The notes under the pieces were generated by a model. The model had not been told where the DNA came from, ran no database searches, and saw only the letters and a list, made by a program, of their open reading frames with translations. The position numbers and the translations under genes are program-made. 64,000 nt of DNA from Bin5 sp965261695 (GTDB taxonomy: Bacteria; Chloroflexota; Anaerolineae; Caldilineales; Caldilineaceae): NCBI GenBank assembly GCA_965261695.1, contig OZ253474.1, forward strand, positions 310,001 to 374,000, read 5' to 3'. Position 1 is the first letter of the stretch. Each line of letters begins with the position of its first letter. Positions 41,805-50,369 of this stretch are shown here, in pieces.

Positions 41805-44549
41805 ATGATCCGGGAACACGAACATACGCTGAATGTGTGGCTGGCATCTCATCTACGAAAGTACGGGCTGAACGCTAGGCAGGAATCAAAGCAGGCGGGC
41901 AATCGCCGTATAGATGTGGAGATACGCATTGGCCCTCTGGTGATTGCTGTTGAGGCCGAACATGGCCAGAGCAACGCGAAGAAGGCGTCGGCCATCCGCG
42001 ATGCCGACGCCCGCCTGAAACAGGGACTGGCTCAATGCGCGGTTGCCGTCTGCTACCCGGATAATACAACCGAGGAATCCTTGCCGTCGGCCCAACTGAT
42101 GTGGACCGTGCGCGATCCGGCTGCGCCCACGCCGCCGGCGGCCGAATGGAGCGCCGGCAACCTGGATCAGTTGGTCTCGGTAATCCGGCTCACGCCGGCG
42201 CAACTGGGCGACCCTGACTCGGTGGCTGCCGCGCTGTCCAGCAGTCTGGACGGGGCGGTCGCGCGGCTTAGCGAGGGCCAGAAGCGGGCATTGGCGCAGA
42301 CCCTGGATTTGCCGGAAAGCGCCACAGCAGCCAGAGGCAACGCCCTGGATACCGCGGCCAAGCGCGCCCTGCTGGTCATCGTTACCGCGGTCATGTTTCA
42401 TGCACGGCTGGACAACCACCGGCACAAGCTGCGTCCCGAATTGGACAACCGGACGGCGCCGCCTCAGCCCTTTGAGGACGAATGGCCGCCCGCTATGGCG
42501 CAGCACTGCCTTCATGCCGCCGACCCGATCGGCGCGTTTGGCGATGCTTGGAACCTGATCCTGGCGCTGGACTACAAGCCGATCTTTGAAACCGGACGCG
42601 CGGCCCTCTACTCCTGTCCCAATGACCCGGCCTATACCGCGGCCATACGGGATAGCGCACGCGCGGCCCTGGCCGTGGTTCGCACCATCGCCGGGTTGCG
42701 GCATGATCTTCTGGGCCGCATCTTCCATACCGTGCTCGATACGGCGCGCTACGACGGCTCTTTCTACACCACGACGGCCGCGGCGACGTTGTTGGCTACG
42801 CTGGCCATCGACGAAAATATGTGCGACTGGCAGGATGCGGAGGCCATCGCCCGATTGCGGATCATCGACCCGGCGTGCGGCACGGGCACTTTGCTGATGG
42901 CGGCGGCGGAACGAATTCGCGACCTGGCTCCGCAGTCACAGGACGACGGGACGGTGGCCGCGGCGCTGATCGAGCAGGTGCTCAGCGGCTATGATGTCAA
43001 CCTGACCGCTACCCACATGGCGGCGACCACGCTGGGACTGCTGTCGCCCACGACCCAGTTTCGCAACATGAAAATCGGGCGGGCATTTCTGGGCGTGGAC
43101 GGCATGGGCGAGGCCTATCTGGGTTCGCTGGAGTTTCTGGAGCGGCAGCCGTGGCTGATACCCTGGCCAAAGTCGGTCCAGGCCATATCCCAGATAGAGA
43201 CCGGCGAGGAGATCCCCCAGGCCGAGCCGGCCGACCTGGTGATCATGAACCCGCCCTTTACCCGCGACAGCCTGCGCCACGATCAGTTCAGCCGTGCCGA
43301 GGAGCGCAAGATTAAGGCGCGGGAGAAGGCGCTGTTTGCCGACAAACCTGTACATCTGTCCAGCAACGGCAACGCATTCCTTGTTTTGGCGGACTTCATC
43401 AGCAAAGCCGATACGGGCGGCATAGCGTCGATTCTGCCGCTGGTTACTTCAACCAACGCATCATCGCTTGAGACCCGCAAGTATTTGGCAAGCCGCTTTC
43501 ACATTGAGACTATTGTTACTTCGCATGACCCGGAGCGCATCTATTTTTCCGAAAACACCAGCATCGGCGAGATGTTGCTGATATGCCGGCGGTGGGCAGC
43601 AGACAGAGGACCGAAACCGCCGACGCGCGTGGCCAATCTTGCGGTAAATCCTGCCTCGCCATCGGCTGCCATCTCTGCAGCGTATGCCATCAGGAATGGA
43701 ACTGTGGCAGCCCAAGGAACAGGAACAGTACAGGAATGGCCGGAATGGAAAATCGCAGCCGGAGATTGGGGCGCGGTGCAGTTTCTCTCGCCGTATTTGT
43801 GTCAGAAATTTGCAGCCATGAAGAACAACAAACGGTTCCCGTCAATCACTCTGGGAAGGATTTCTGACATTGGACCAGCCGGTCGACGGATACGAGATGC
43901 CTTCGTAAAGTCCAAAATGCCGGACGAACTGGGCCGAATTGCTCTATGGCAGCACGATACTGAGCAGACACAATCTATGGCTGCCGAGTGGGACACACAC
44001 CTCGCGGCAAAGCCGACGAAAGCGCATCTGGCGGAATCCTATTGGCAGCAGCGGAGTACCTTTCTTCTGCCAGCGCGCCTATTCTTGGTTACGACCCGCG
44101 CAGTTGCCGTTCGGTTGAGTTCACCATGTGTAGGTTCGGCATGGGTTCCGTGCCGCATTAGCCGACCTCACGCACTGAAAGTGGACTGGGAGAAAGCGTT
44201 ATGCGTCTATTTGAACTCGTCCGTCGGCTTACTTTCCCTTTTGGGCGATCGTTCCAATAAGAAGCCAACCTATCCGAACATATCTATAGACGATATGCGA
44301 AAAGTGTTTGTGCCAGACTTTGACGCAATCGGCGGAGATACGGCAGCCATCTTGGCGGCGGCATATGATGCTCACGCCAGTGACGTTCTGCTACCGCTGC
44401 CGCAGATGATCGACTGCCCCGTTCGCCGCGCGCTGGATGATGCCGTCATCGCCGCGCTTGCTCTGGATGGGGAGATGGTGGCCACGATTCGCCGCAGCCT
44501 GGCCGCGGAGCCGTCGGTGACGGGGCGGCGGTATAGCGCCATGCAGTAG
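41805..44549 (+). CDS. Nuclease-N6-adenine methyltransferase fusion (type IIG-like restriction-modification)
   Basis: The 914-residue protein has an N-terminal stretch (about 20-75) with RRIDVEIRIGPLVIAVEAEHG. The D ... E-x-E layout is a PD-(D/E)xK-type nuclease core. A helical region follows, then a gamma-class methyltransferase with DPACGTG (about 355) as SAM site and IMNPPFTRDS (about 481) as catalytic NPPF. The C-terminal third would recognise the DNA target. Single-chain enzymes of this order cut and modify their own sites. ATG 41805 has GGAAGG just upstream. The next gene carries a deribosylase-like effector domain. The methyltransferase is certain; the nuclease activity is a pattern call. 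Confidence 0.85.
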   Translation: MIREHEHTLNVWLASHLRKYGLNARQESKQAGNRRIDVEIRIGPLVIAVEAEHGQSNAKKASAIRDADARLKQGLAQCAVAVCYPDNTTEESLPSAQLMWTVRDPAAPTPPAAEWSAGNLDQLVSVIRLTPAQLGDPDSVAAALSSSLDGAVARLSEGQKRALAQTLDLPESATAARGNALDTAAKRALLVIVTAVMFHARLDNHRHKLRPELDNRTAPPQPFEDEWPPAMAQHCLHAADPIGAFGDAWNLILALDYKPIFETGRAALYSCPNDPAYTAAIRDSARAALAVVRTIAGLRHDLLGRIFHTVLDTARYDGSFYTTTAAATLLATLAIDENMCDWQDAEAIARLRIIDPACGTGTLLMAAAERIRDLAPQSQDDGTVAAALIEQVLSGYDVNLTATHMAATTLGLLSPTTQFRNMKIGRAFLGVDGMGEAYLGSLEFLERQPWLIPWPKSVQAISQIETGEEIPQAEPADLVIMNPPFTRDSLRHDQFSRAEERKIKAREKALFADKPVHLSSNGNAFLVLADFISKADTGGIASILPLVTSTNASSLETRKYLASRFHIETIVTSHDPERIYFSENTSIGEMLLICRRWAADRGPKPPTRVANLAVNPASPSAAISAAYAIRNGTVAAQGTGTVQEWPEWKIAAGDWGAVQFLSPYLCQKFAAMKNNKRFPSITLGRISDIGPAGRRIRDAFVKSKMPDELGRIALWQHDTEQTQSMAAEWDTHLAAKPTKAHLAESYWQQRSTFLLPARLFLVTTRAVAVRLSSPCVGSAWVPCRISRPHALKVDWEKALCVYLNSSVGLLSLLGDRSNKKPTYPNISIDDMRKVFVPDFDAIGGDTAAILAAAYDAHASDVLLPLPQMIDCPVRRALDDAVIAALALDGEMVATIRRSLAAEPSVTGRRYSAMQ

Positions 44550-44579
44550 TTGGGATATCTGGAACGTTTGTGCTATACT
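44550..44579 (+). promoter_or_regulatory. Possible promoter of the effector gene
   Basis: TATACT (44574-44579) is a good -10 element, with a weak TTGGGA (44550-44555) 18 bases before it. It starts at the stop codon of the methyltransferase gene and would place transcript initiation about 120 bases before the effector ATG. It suggests that the effector can be expressed apart from the methyltransferase. Confidence 0.45.
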
Positions 44580-44704
44580 GAAGAACTGATTGTGATGGAT
44601 GTTAAGGACCATCGCTAACTGGCCGCCCGGCAAGGAATGTGGAGCGAATTGCTGCGTTTATTTGTATGCCGCGCAATACTGCAGACATATAGGGAGCAGT
44701 GGGA

Positions 44705-45709
44705 ATGTCCACGACAAGAGTCTCGTGCCCCATTTGGGGCCCAGAGCACGAAGCGACAGTAATCCAAGATACGAGTCGGGTGTTTGAAGTCGGAGCAAAT
44801 GCAACAGCTGAGACAGTCATAGTTGACTCTGATAGGGCGGGCGGCAAATATGAGATCACTGGCGAAGGGCAACTCTCGTTGCGCGTGTTTGGGGACTCCG
44901 AGAAAGCGCGGCTAACCACTTTGCTTGTCGATCAACGGACCCAAGGGATAGAGACTCCAGTGGTTACTGAGGAGATTGTCGAGTATGCCCGCAACAGACG
45001 TCCTCTCCAGGTACATGAACGGGCCGAGAGGTTGCTTCAATATATCGCCAAAAAGTCAGATGGAGTCGGCTCCGATGTACGCATCAGTTTCTTCAATCCA
45101 GGCTCAGATACGGCCGCTCTTGCGTGGTCTGAGTCGACAGATTGGGAGGAAGTTGACTATTTTCTCGACTTTCTGGAAGAAATCGGTTTGCTAAGCGGAC
45201 GAGGTGTGAATGGTGGTTTTCTTGCCAAAGTCACAGTGGAAGGCCACGCTCGAATCGCAGAACAGGCAACAAATGTCGACTCTTCCCAGGCATTTGTTGC
45301 AATGTGGTTTCACAACAGCATGACAAAGGCTTATGAAGACGGAATCAGACCCGCTATTGAGGAGGCCAGATATAACCCTTTGCGAATTGACCAGAAAGAA
45401 CATATCAACAAAATTGACGATGAGATAATCGCCGAAATCCGTCGCTCAAGATTTCTCGTGGCCGACTTTACGCAAGGTACGGATGGGGCACGCGGCGGCG
45501 TCTATTACGAGGCCGGATTTGCGCACGCTCTTGGCATTCCAGTCATTTTTACTTGTCATGAGAGTTCGCTGAAATATCTGCATTTTGACACTAAGCACTA
45601 CAACCATATCGTATGGACTGACGAGGAGGAATTGCGCGAAAAACTGAAATACCGAATCCTCGCTGTTATCGGCGAAGGTCCAAATCTCCAGAAAATCCCA
45701 GGCGAATGA
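44705..45709 (+). CDS. Protein with a C-terminal nucleoside deoxyribosyltransferase-like domain, putative defence effector
   Basis: A 334-residue protein. Residues 1-60 have CPIWG and VIVDSDRAGGKYEITG. Residues 95-195 are helical and contain a winged-helix-like segment (EVDYFLDFLEEIGLL). Residues about 198-320 form a Rossmann-like domain with AFVAMWFHNSMTKAYEDGI, DDEIIAEIRRSRFLVADFT and GGVYYEAGFAHALGIPVIF. The E of YYEAGFA is the catalytic type of nucleoside 2-deoxyribosyltransferase and TIR/SIR-like NAD-consuming folds. The family is widespread near restriction genes, but to my knowledge its action has not been defined. GGAG lies nine bases before the ATG. Its stop overlaps the next start as ATGA. 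Confidence 0.75.
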   Translation: MSTTRVSCPIWGPEHEATVIQDTSRVFEVGANATAETVIVDSDRAGGKYEITGEGQLSLRVFGDSEKARLTTLLVDQRTQGIETPVVTEEIVEYARNRRPLQVHERAERLLQYIAKKSDGVGSDVRISFFNPGSDTAALAWSESTDWEEVDYFLDFLEEIGLLSGRGVNGGFLAKVTVEGHARIAEQATNVDSSQAFVAMWFHNSMTKAYEDGIRPAIEEARYNPLRIDQKEHINKIDDEIIAEIRRSRFLVADFTQGTDGARGGVYYEAGFAHALGIPVIFTCHESSLKYLHFDTKHYNHIVWTDEEELREKLKYRILAVIGEGPNLQKIPGE

Positions 45710-46248
45710 CGGGGCGAAGATCAGTCTTTTCTTTCCTGTGGACGCCCAGCCGGCGGCGCGTCTCGCTGGCGCTGGAAGGAGATGTGGACGCGGCCGCGCG
45801 GCAAATTGGGGCGGCGCTGGCGTCGAGCGGGGAGGTTGCTGGCCGGGTGGCGGGGCGGGGCGTGAAGATCGAGCGCCATCCGAGCCGGGCCAAGCAGAGG
45901 GGAGCCTTCGCGCCGGTCTTCTACGGGTTGCTTCAGGAGGACGGAGAGGAATGCCGCCTGGTAGGTCATTTTCAGTTGCATCCGGTCGGGCGGTTGTATA
46001 TCGCCGCGTGGATCGTGATGAGCACGCTGCTGGCGTTGTCGCTGCTGGTGGCCGGGGCGCTGAGGGCGACCGCGGATAGCACGGCTCAGGACGCGCTGCC
46101 GTTTACGCTGCCGGCGCTGCTGCCATTTCTTGGACTGGCGCTGGCGCGCTGGCAGCGGCGGCGAGGTCAGGCGGACGAGACGGCCATACGCGACTGGCTT
46201 ATCTCGCTGAGGATGGTTGGACTCGATGCAAGCGACGAAAGGGGATAG
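45706..46248 (+). CDS. Hypothetical membrane protein coupled to the effector gene
   Basis: The 180-residue protein has an N-terminal soluble part of about 95 residues (WTPSRRRVSLALEGDVDAAARQIG, then an arginine-rich stretch) followed by two membrane helices at about 103-122 and 131-147. A basic loop (RWQRRRGQ) and a short amphipathic tail close it. I do not recognise a family. Its ATG lies inside the stop of the effector gene (ATGA), so the two are likely translated together. It could anchor or restrain the effector, or be an unrelated gene placed by chance; the overlap is the only evidence for a link. Confidence 0.6.
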   Translation: MTGRRSVFSFLWTPSRRRVSLALEGDVDAAARQIGAALASSGEVAGRVAGRGVKIERHPSRAKQRGAFAPVFYGLLQEDGEECRLVGHFQLHPVGRLYIAAWIVMSTLLALSLLVAGALRATADSTAQDALPFTLPALLPFLGLALARWQRRRGQADETAIRDWLISLRMVGLDASDERG

Positions 46249-46254
46249 CATATC

Positions 46255-46800
46255 ATGTCGACGGTGACCCACTTGAGCATGGCAGAGATGGAACAGAATC
46301 TGGACGAAATCCGCCGCTCTCCCAGGGGCGAGGGCAGGCTAAGCCTGATCGTGAGGCGTCCAAGATCAGGGGAGCGGGAGGTGATCGGGGAGGCCGAGTT
46401 GTCGGTCGACGAAGGACTGGTCGGCGACAATTGGAGCAAGCGCAGTCCCGGTGTTCCGCTTGAACCGGAGCGGCAACTCACGATCATGAATTCCCGCGTT
46501 GCCGGTCTGCTGGCGAAGGATGAGGGGCGCTGGCAGCTGTTCGGCGATCAGCTCTATATCGATCTCGAACTGAGCGAAGCCAACCTGCCGAGCGGCACGC
46601 GCCTGGCACTGGGCCGCGCCGTGATCGAAGTGACGGCGGTGGAGCATACCGGCTGCAAGAGATTCGCGGAACGCTTCGGCGTCGACGCGGTGAAGTTCGT
46701 CAGTTCGCCGGTGGGAAAAGAACTGCGCCTGCGCGGTATCTATGCGAAGGTAGTCCAGACCGGGCTGATCCGAGCTGGAGACGCGGTGCGCAAGCTCTGA
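46255..46800 (+). CDS. MOSC-domain protein
   Basis: The 181-residue protein has the MOSC fold of molybdenum-cofactor sulfurases: GEAELSVDEGLVGDNW, then EVTAVEHTGCKRFAERFG with the conserved cysteine in HTGC (about 133-136), and RGIYAKVVQTGLIRAGDAV at the end. The cysteine normally handles a sulfur atom. Stand-alone MOSC proteins detoxify or transfer sulfur, and the exact reaction here is unknown. It starts 6 bases after the membrane protein gene, yet nothing links it to defence. Repeat sequence begins right after it. Confidence 0.85.
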   Translation: MSTVTHLSMAEMEQNLDEIRRSPRGEGRLSLIVRRPRSGEREVIGEAELSVDEGLVGDNWSKRSPGVPLEPERQLTIMNSRVAGLLAKDEGRWQLFGDQLYIDLELSEANLPSGTRLALGRAVIEVTAVEHTGCKRFAERFGVDAVKFVSSPVGKELRLRGIYAKVVQTGLIRAGDAVRKL

Positions 46801-47224
46801 GGAGGCTGCCGCTATCGCCGTGAAATCCAATTGCCTGTCGCGAGAGTTTGGCATGGCTGGCGGGCGCATTCCAAGATGGGGGCGCATCTGACAGGGAGCA
46901 TCGTGTCACGCTCTCCATTCAATCGAAACAGTTTGCATTGTCATTTTAATAATATATCCAATTTGACAACCCCCTTAACATCGCCAGGTTTACGAATTCT
47001 GCTTGCGCTTCCGCCAAGCATTCATGACCTGCTCATGTCACTCCATCAGTCTCCCGAAGGTCAACCGTCCACAAATTTATATTCACTTTCAACAAATTTT
47101 TTTGCGTGAACTCTCGCGCAACGCCCGTACGAGCGCTGCGAGCGCCTGCATCATCAATTGGTATCATTTACGTCCCAATCCCCCTCCTGTATCGCCGTCC
47201 CTAGCGCCGGATCGCCCCCCTCTT
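46801..47224. repeat. Repeat-flanking non-coding stretch with a GGGYGCATYCC motif copy
   Basis: This gap holds no gene I can support. At 46862-46884 it has GGGCGCATTCCAAGATGGGG, a variant of the motif seen at 17651 and, in reverse, at 47232, 48087 and elsewhere. From about 46920 to 47110 the text turns AT-rich (TTTTAATAATATATCCAA and similar), unlike the surroundings. It then runs into repeat copy B. Confidence 0.55.
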
Positions 47225-48455
47225 CAAACCGCGCACCCATTCCGGGATGCACCCCGGCAGCCGGGTGCATCCCAAATTTTTGGGGAACGTGCCCCTGCGA
47301 TCGCGGACCTCTCGCCCGCAGCCGGTTTCGGCTTCCGCGCCTGTTCAAGAACTGCTCCAATAGGTGCCAGATGCAGGTTGCCGGTCGCCAGAATCGAACC
47401 GCAACTCGCCTGATTCTCGTCAACGAAGACGCCGCCTGAGCCGCTGCCGTCAACTGTCTCCAGCATACTGACTGCCTGAACCACAGTTCAGACAACTGCT
47501 GCGAGTCCCGCCCTTCAGAGCAAGTCAGAAACGCTCCCCCATTCTGAGATACACCCTGGAATCTCCAGCAACTGCAAACGCCCCGCTTTTGTAGTACACT
47601 TGTGCGCAAGACGAACGAGCGCAGCCGCGGCCCTGCCGCAACTGCATACCGATTTCAAATGAATGCCATGCCATTTTTCACATCCTGCCCCCTGCGCAGG
47701 GGAGCCACGCGCAGCAAACTGCTGCCCTCCCTGCCCAGCCGGTGCCGCAACCGCCCGTTGCCCGCCATTCCCGGAAAAGCCATTTTGGGACGAAGAATGA
47801 CGAAAAATGACGAGAAATGACGAGAAATGACGAAAGAACACGCCCAAACGTGCCCGAACGTGTCCGAACACGAAAAAAAAATTGGCGCGACTAAACGCGA
47901 CTAAACGCGACCAAACGCGACTAAACGCGACGAAACGCGACCTGGCGCGCTCGAACACGCTCGCAAACGCTCGTAACTGCTTGCAAACGCTCGTAAACGC
48001 TCGTAATTGCTTACATGGCACAGCTGACCTGCGCGCCCCGCACGTCGCCTGCAAGCGGCCCATAAGCCCGGACGCAGCCGAAATTCCGCCCCCATTCTTG
48101 GATTCACCCGCCCGAGGCGCCGTTACTGGAACTTCAACAGTGTCTCAACGAACGCCAATCTGTGCGTTTTGTGCGTTTTCAGTACTCAGAGTGATTGCGA
48201 TGCTGTAAATCGTGGTGCGCGGACGGAAAAAACGCAGCCCAACTGCTCAGCGCCGACGCGCGCTTCCCTTGCATGGGTGCATCCCAGTTTTTCGTTAAGA
48301 TGAAAGGGCGTAGACGAGGAGAAGGGAATGAGAAGACCAAAGGGGGTCCTCTGGCGATGCCTGCACTCCGCACGACTCCGCTCAGTCATACCTGGCCTCA
48401 ACTGCTTCAACCGCTTGGCTTTACGCGACGCACAATAATCTGGGATGCACCCGGC
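47225..48455 (-). repeat. 1.2-kb non-coding repeat element, copy B (inverted relative to copy A)
   Basis: Read on the minus strand, this matches 17285-18500 from CCAGATTATTGTGCGTC (near 48446) to the GGCGGCGTCTTCG part near 47420 and on to a weaker end near 47225. It has more decamer units than copy A: five CGAGAAATGA-type units (47790-47840), three CGTGCCCGAA-like units, six GACTAAACGC-type units (47882-47942) and about seven GCTCGTAAAC-type units (47950-48010). Motifs of the GGGTGCATCCC family occur at 47232-47253, 47263-47273, 48087-48109, 48275-48286 and 48441-48452; the first two face each other as a hairpin. Reading frames are not shared with copy A. Confidence 0.85.
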
Positions 48456-48541
48456 TGCCGCCGTGATAGGGATTGTCCGCTGGGACGTGATACAATGGAG
48501 GACAAGCGCGTCCTAAACCATTACTAAACCGGATTTGAAGA

Positions 48542-50323
48542 ATGACAACGCTCCCAGCGGACCTGCCTGCGCCGGTCCGGACTGGCCAAAGCAGCAGCTT
48601 CCTGTGGCGGGCATTTTGCCAACTGCGACCCTACTGGCGGCTGACCGCGGCTGCATATATGTCGCTGGTGGCAACGACCGCCATCGTCCTGGCAACGCCG
48701 CAGATCATACGCTGGATCATAGACCGGGGCATTCGTCAGCATGATTTGCAACTGTTGACCTGGTCGGTGCTGGCGCTGCTGGGGCTGACTGTCGCGCGCG
48801 GCGTCTTTATTTTCTTCACCGGCCTGTGGACGGAGATCGCCTCGCAGAGCGTCTCCTACGATCTGCGTCGTGACCTTCACGCCAGGCTCACCGAACTCTC
48901 CTTCGCCTACCACGACCGCACCGAATCGGGACAGTTACTTTCGCGGGTCATGCAGGACGTGGAAAGGCTTCGCTTCCTGACCGGGCGGGCCTTTCTGGGG
49001 CTGGCGAATGGCGTGCTGCTGCTTGTCGGCACTGCAGTGGCGCTGATCATTATGAACCCGACGCTTGCTCTGCTGGCGCTGTTGACGATGCCGATTCTGG
49101 CCCAGAGGGCTACCAGTTTCGGCGCGCGCCACCGCCCACTGTCCCTGGCGATTCAGGAGCAACTGGCCGTGCTGACGACGCTGCTGGAACAGAACCTGCG
49201 CGGCGCGCGCATCGTCAAGGCCTTTGCGCAGGAAAATGCCGAGATCAAACGATTTGAGACTGAAAATCAGAAATGGTTTGGGCTGGCCGCGGCGACCGCC
49301 AAGCTCACGGCGCTGAACGTCCCAATGCTGGACATGATCGCCAATCTCGCCACCGTAATCATCATCTGGTACGGCGGCCTGCAGGCGATAAGCGGTGAGC
49401 TGACGTTGGGGGAACTGGTGGCGTTTATTACCTACTTGGCCCAGTTGGCGGCGCCGATCCGCCGCCTGGGCCTCGTCATCCCCGCCATCGCCATGGCCGG
49501 GGCGTCCGCCGAGCGGATCTTTGAGATCCTGGACGAAGAAACGCAGGTCGAGGAGGCGGCGGACGCAACTCCCTTGGCGCCGGTACGGGGCCATCTTCGC
49601 TTCGAGAATGTGTCGTTCAGCTATGCCCGTCCCCACAACGTGCTGCGCAACGTTGCGTTTGAGATTGAGCCGGGCCAGGTGCTTGCGCTGCTCGGGCCGA
49701 CCGGATCGGGCAAGTCTTCGATCATCAACATGATCCCCCGCTTCTATGACCCGACGGAAGGGCGTATCCTGCTCGACGGCCATGACATCCGCGGGGCGAC
49801 TCTGCACTCGCTGCGCAGCCAGGTCGGCATTGTTCTGCAAGAGTCGACCCTGTTCGCCACAACCATACGTGAGAATATCGCCTTCGGTCGGCCCGAGTCT
49901 ACCGACGAAGAGATCATCGAAGCGGCGCGCGCGGCCCAGGCGCACGAGTTCATCGAGGGCTTCGCTGACGGCTACGCCACCAAGGTGGGGGAGCGGGGGG
50001 CGACCCTTTCCGGCGGCCAGAGACAGCGTGTCGCCATCGCGCGCACACTTTTGACCGATCCGCGCATCCTCATTCTCGACGATGCGACCTCCAGCGTGGA
50101 CACGCAGACCGAGCACCTGATCCAGAAGGCGCTGGAAAACCTGATGAAGGGCCGCACTTCGGTCATCATCGCGCAGCGTCTCGGCACCGTGCGCCTGGCC
50201 GATCAGATATTGATGCTGGAAAATGGGCGGATTTCAGCTGCCGGGAAACATGAGGAATTAATCGAATCGTCGGCGCTGTACCGCAACATATACGAAGAGC
50301 AACTTGAAAAGGTCGAACTCTGA
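48542..50323 (+). CDS. ABC exporter half-transporter, subunit with degenerate ATP site
   Basis: This 593-residue type IV ABC exporter has six membrane helices (about 35-320) fused to an ATPase. Walker A is GPTGSGKSS (about 386), the signature LSGGQRQRVAIA is standard, and Walker B reads ILILDDATSSVD with Asp where the catalytic Glu should be. The switch residue is Gln in IIAQRLGTV where His is normal. Both changes mean this subunit's own site should bind but not hydrolyse ATP. That is the known arrangement of heterodimers such as TM287/288 and LmrCD. The partner gene follows after 46 bases. The substrate is unknown; multidrug or lipid export is typical. Confidence 0.92.
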   Translation: MTTLPADLPAPVRTGQSSSFLWRAFCQLRPYWRLTAAAYMSLVATTAIVLATPQIIRWIIDRGIRQHDLQLLTWSVLALLGLTVARGVFIFFTGLWTEIASQSVSYDLRRDLHARLTELSFAYHDRTESGQLLSRVMQDVERLRFLTGRAFLGLANGVLLLVGTAVALIIMNPTLALLALLTMPILAQRATSFGARHRPLSLAIQEQLAVLTTLLEQNLRGARIVKAFAQENAEIKRFETENQKWFGLAAATAKLTALNVPMLDMIANLATVIIIWYGGLQAISGELTLGELVAFITYLAQLAAPIRRLGLVIPAIAMAGASAERIFEILDEETQVEEAADATPLAPVRGHLRFENVSFSYARPHNVLRNVAFEIEPGQVLALLGPTGSGKSSIINMIPRFYDPTEGRILLDGHDIRGATLHSLRSQVGIVLQESTLFATTIRENIAFGRPESTDEEIIEAARAAQAHEFIEGFADGYATKVGERGATLSGGQRQRVAIARTLLTDPRILILDDATSSVDTQTEHLIQKALENLMKGRTSVIIAQRLGTVRLADQILMLENGRISAAGKHEELIESSALYRNIYEEQLEKVEL

Positions 50324-50369
50324 GAGGTAGGAGAGTCGCGACCCCGTCGAACGAACTCCAGGTACCATT

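Noticed and set aside
47154..48063. Open frames in repeat copy B
   Set aside because: They share fragments with frames in copy A but shift phase between them, so selection for a protein is not visible.
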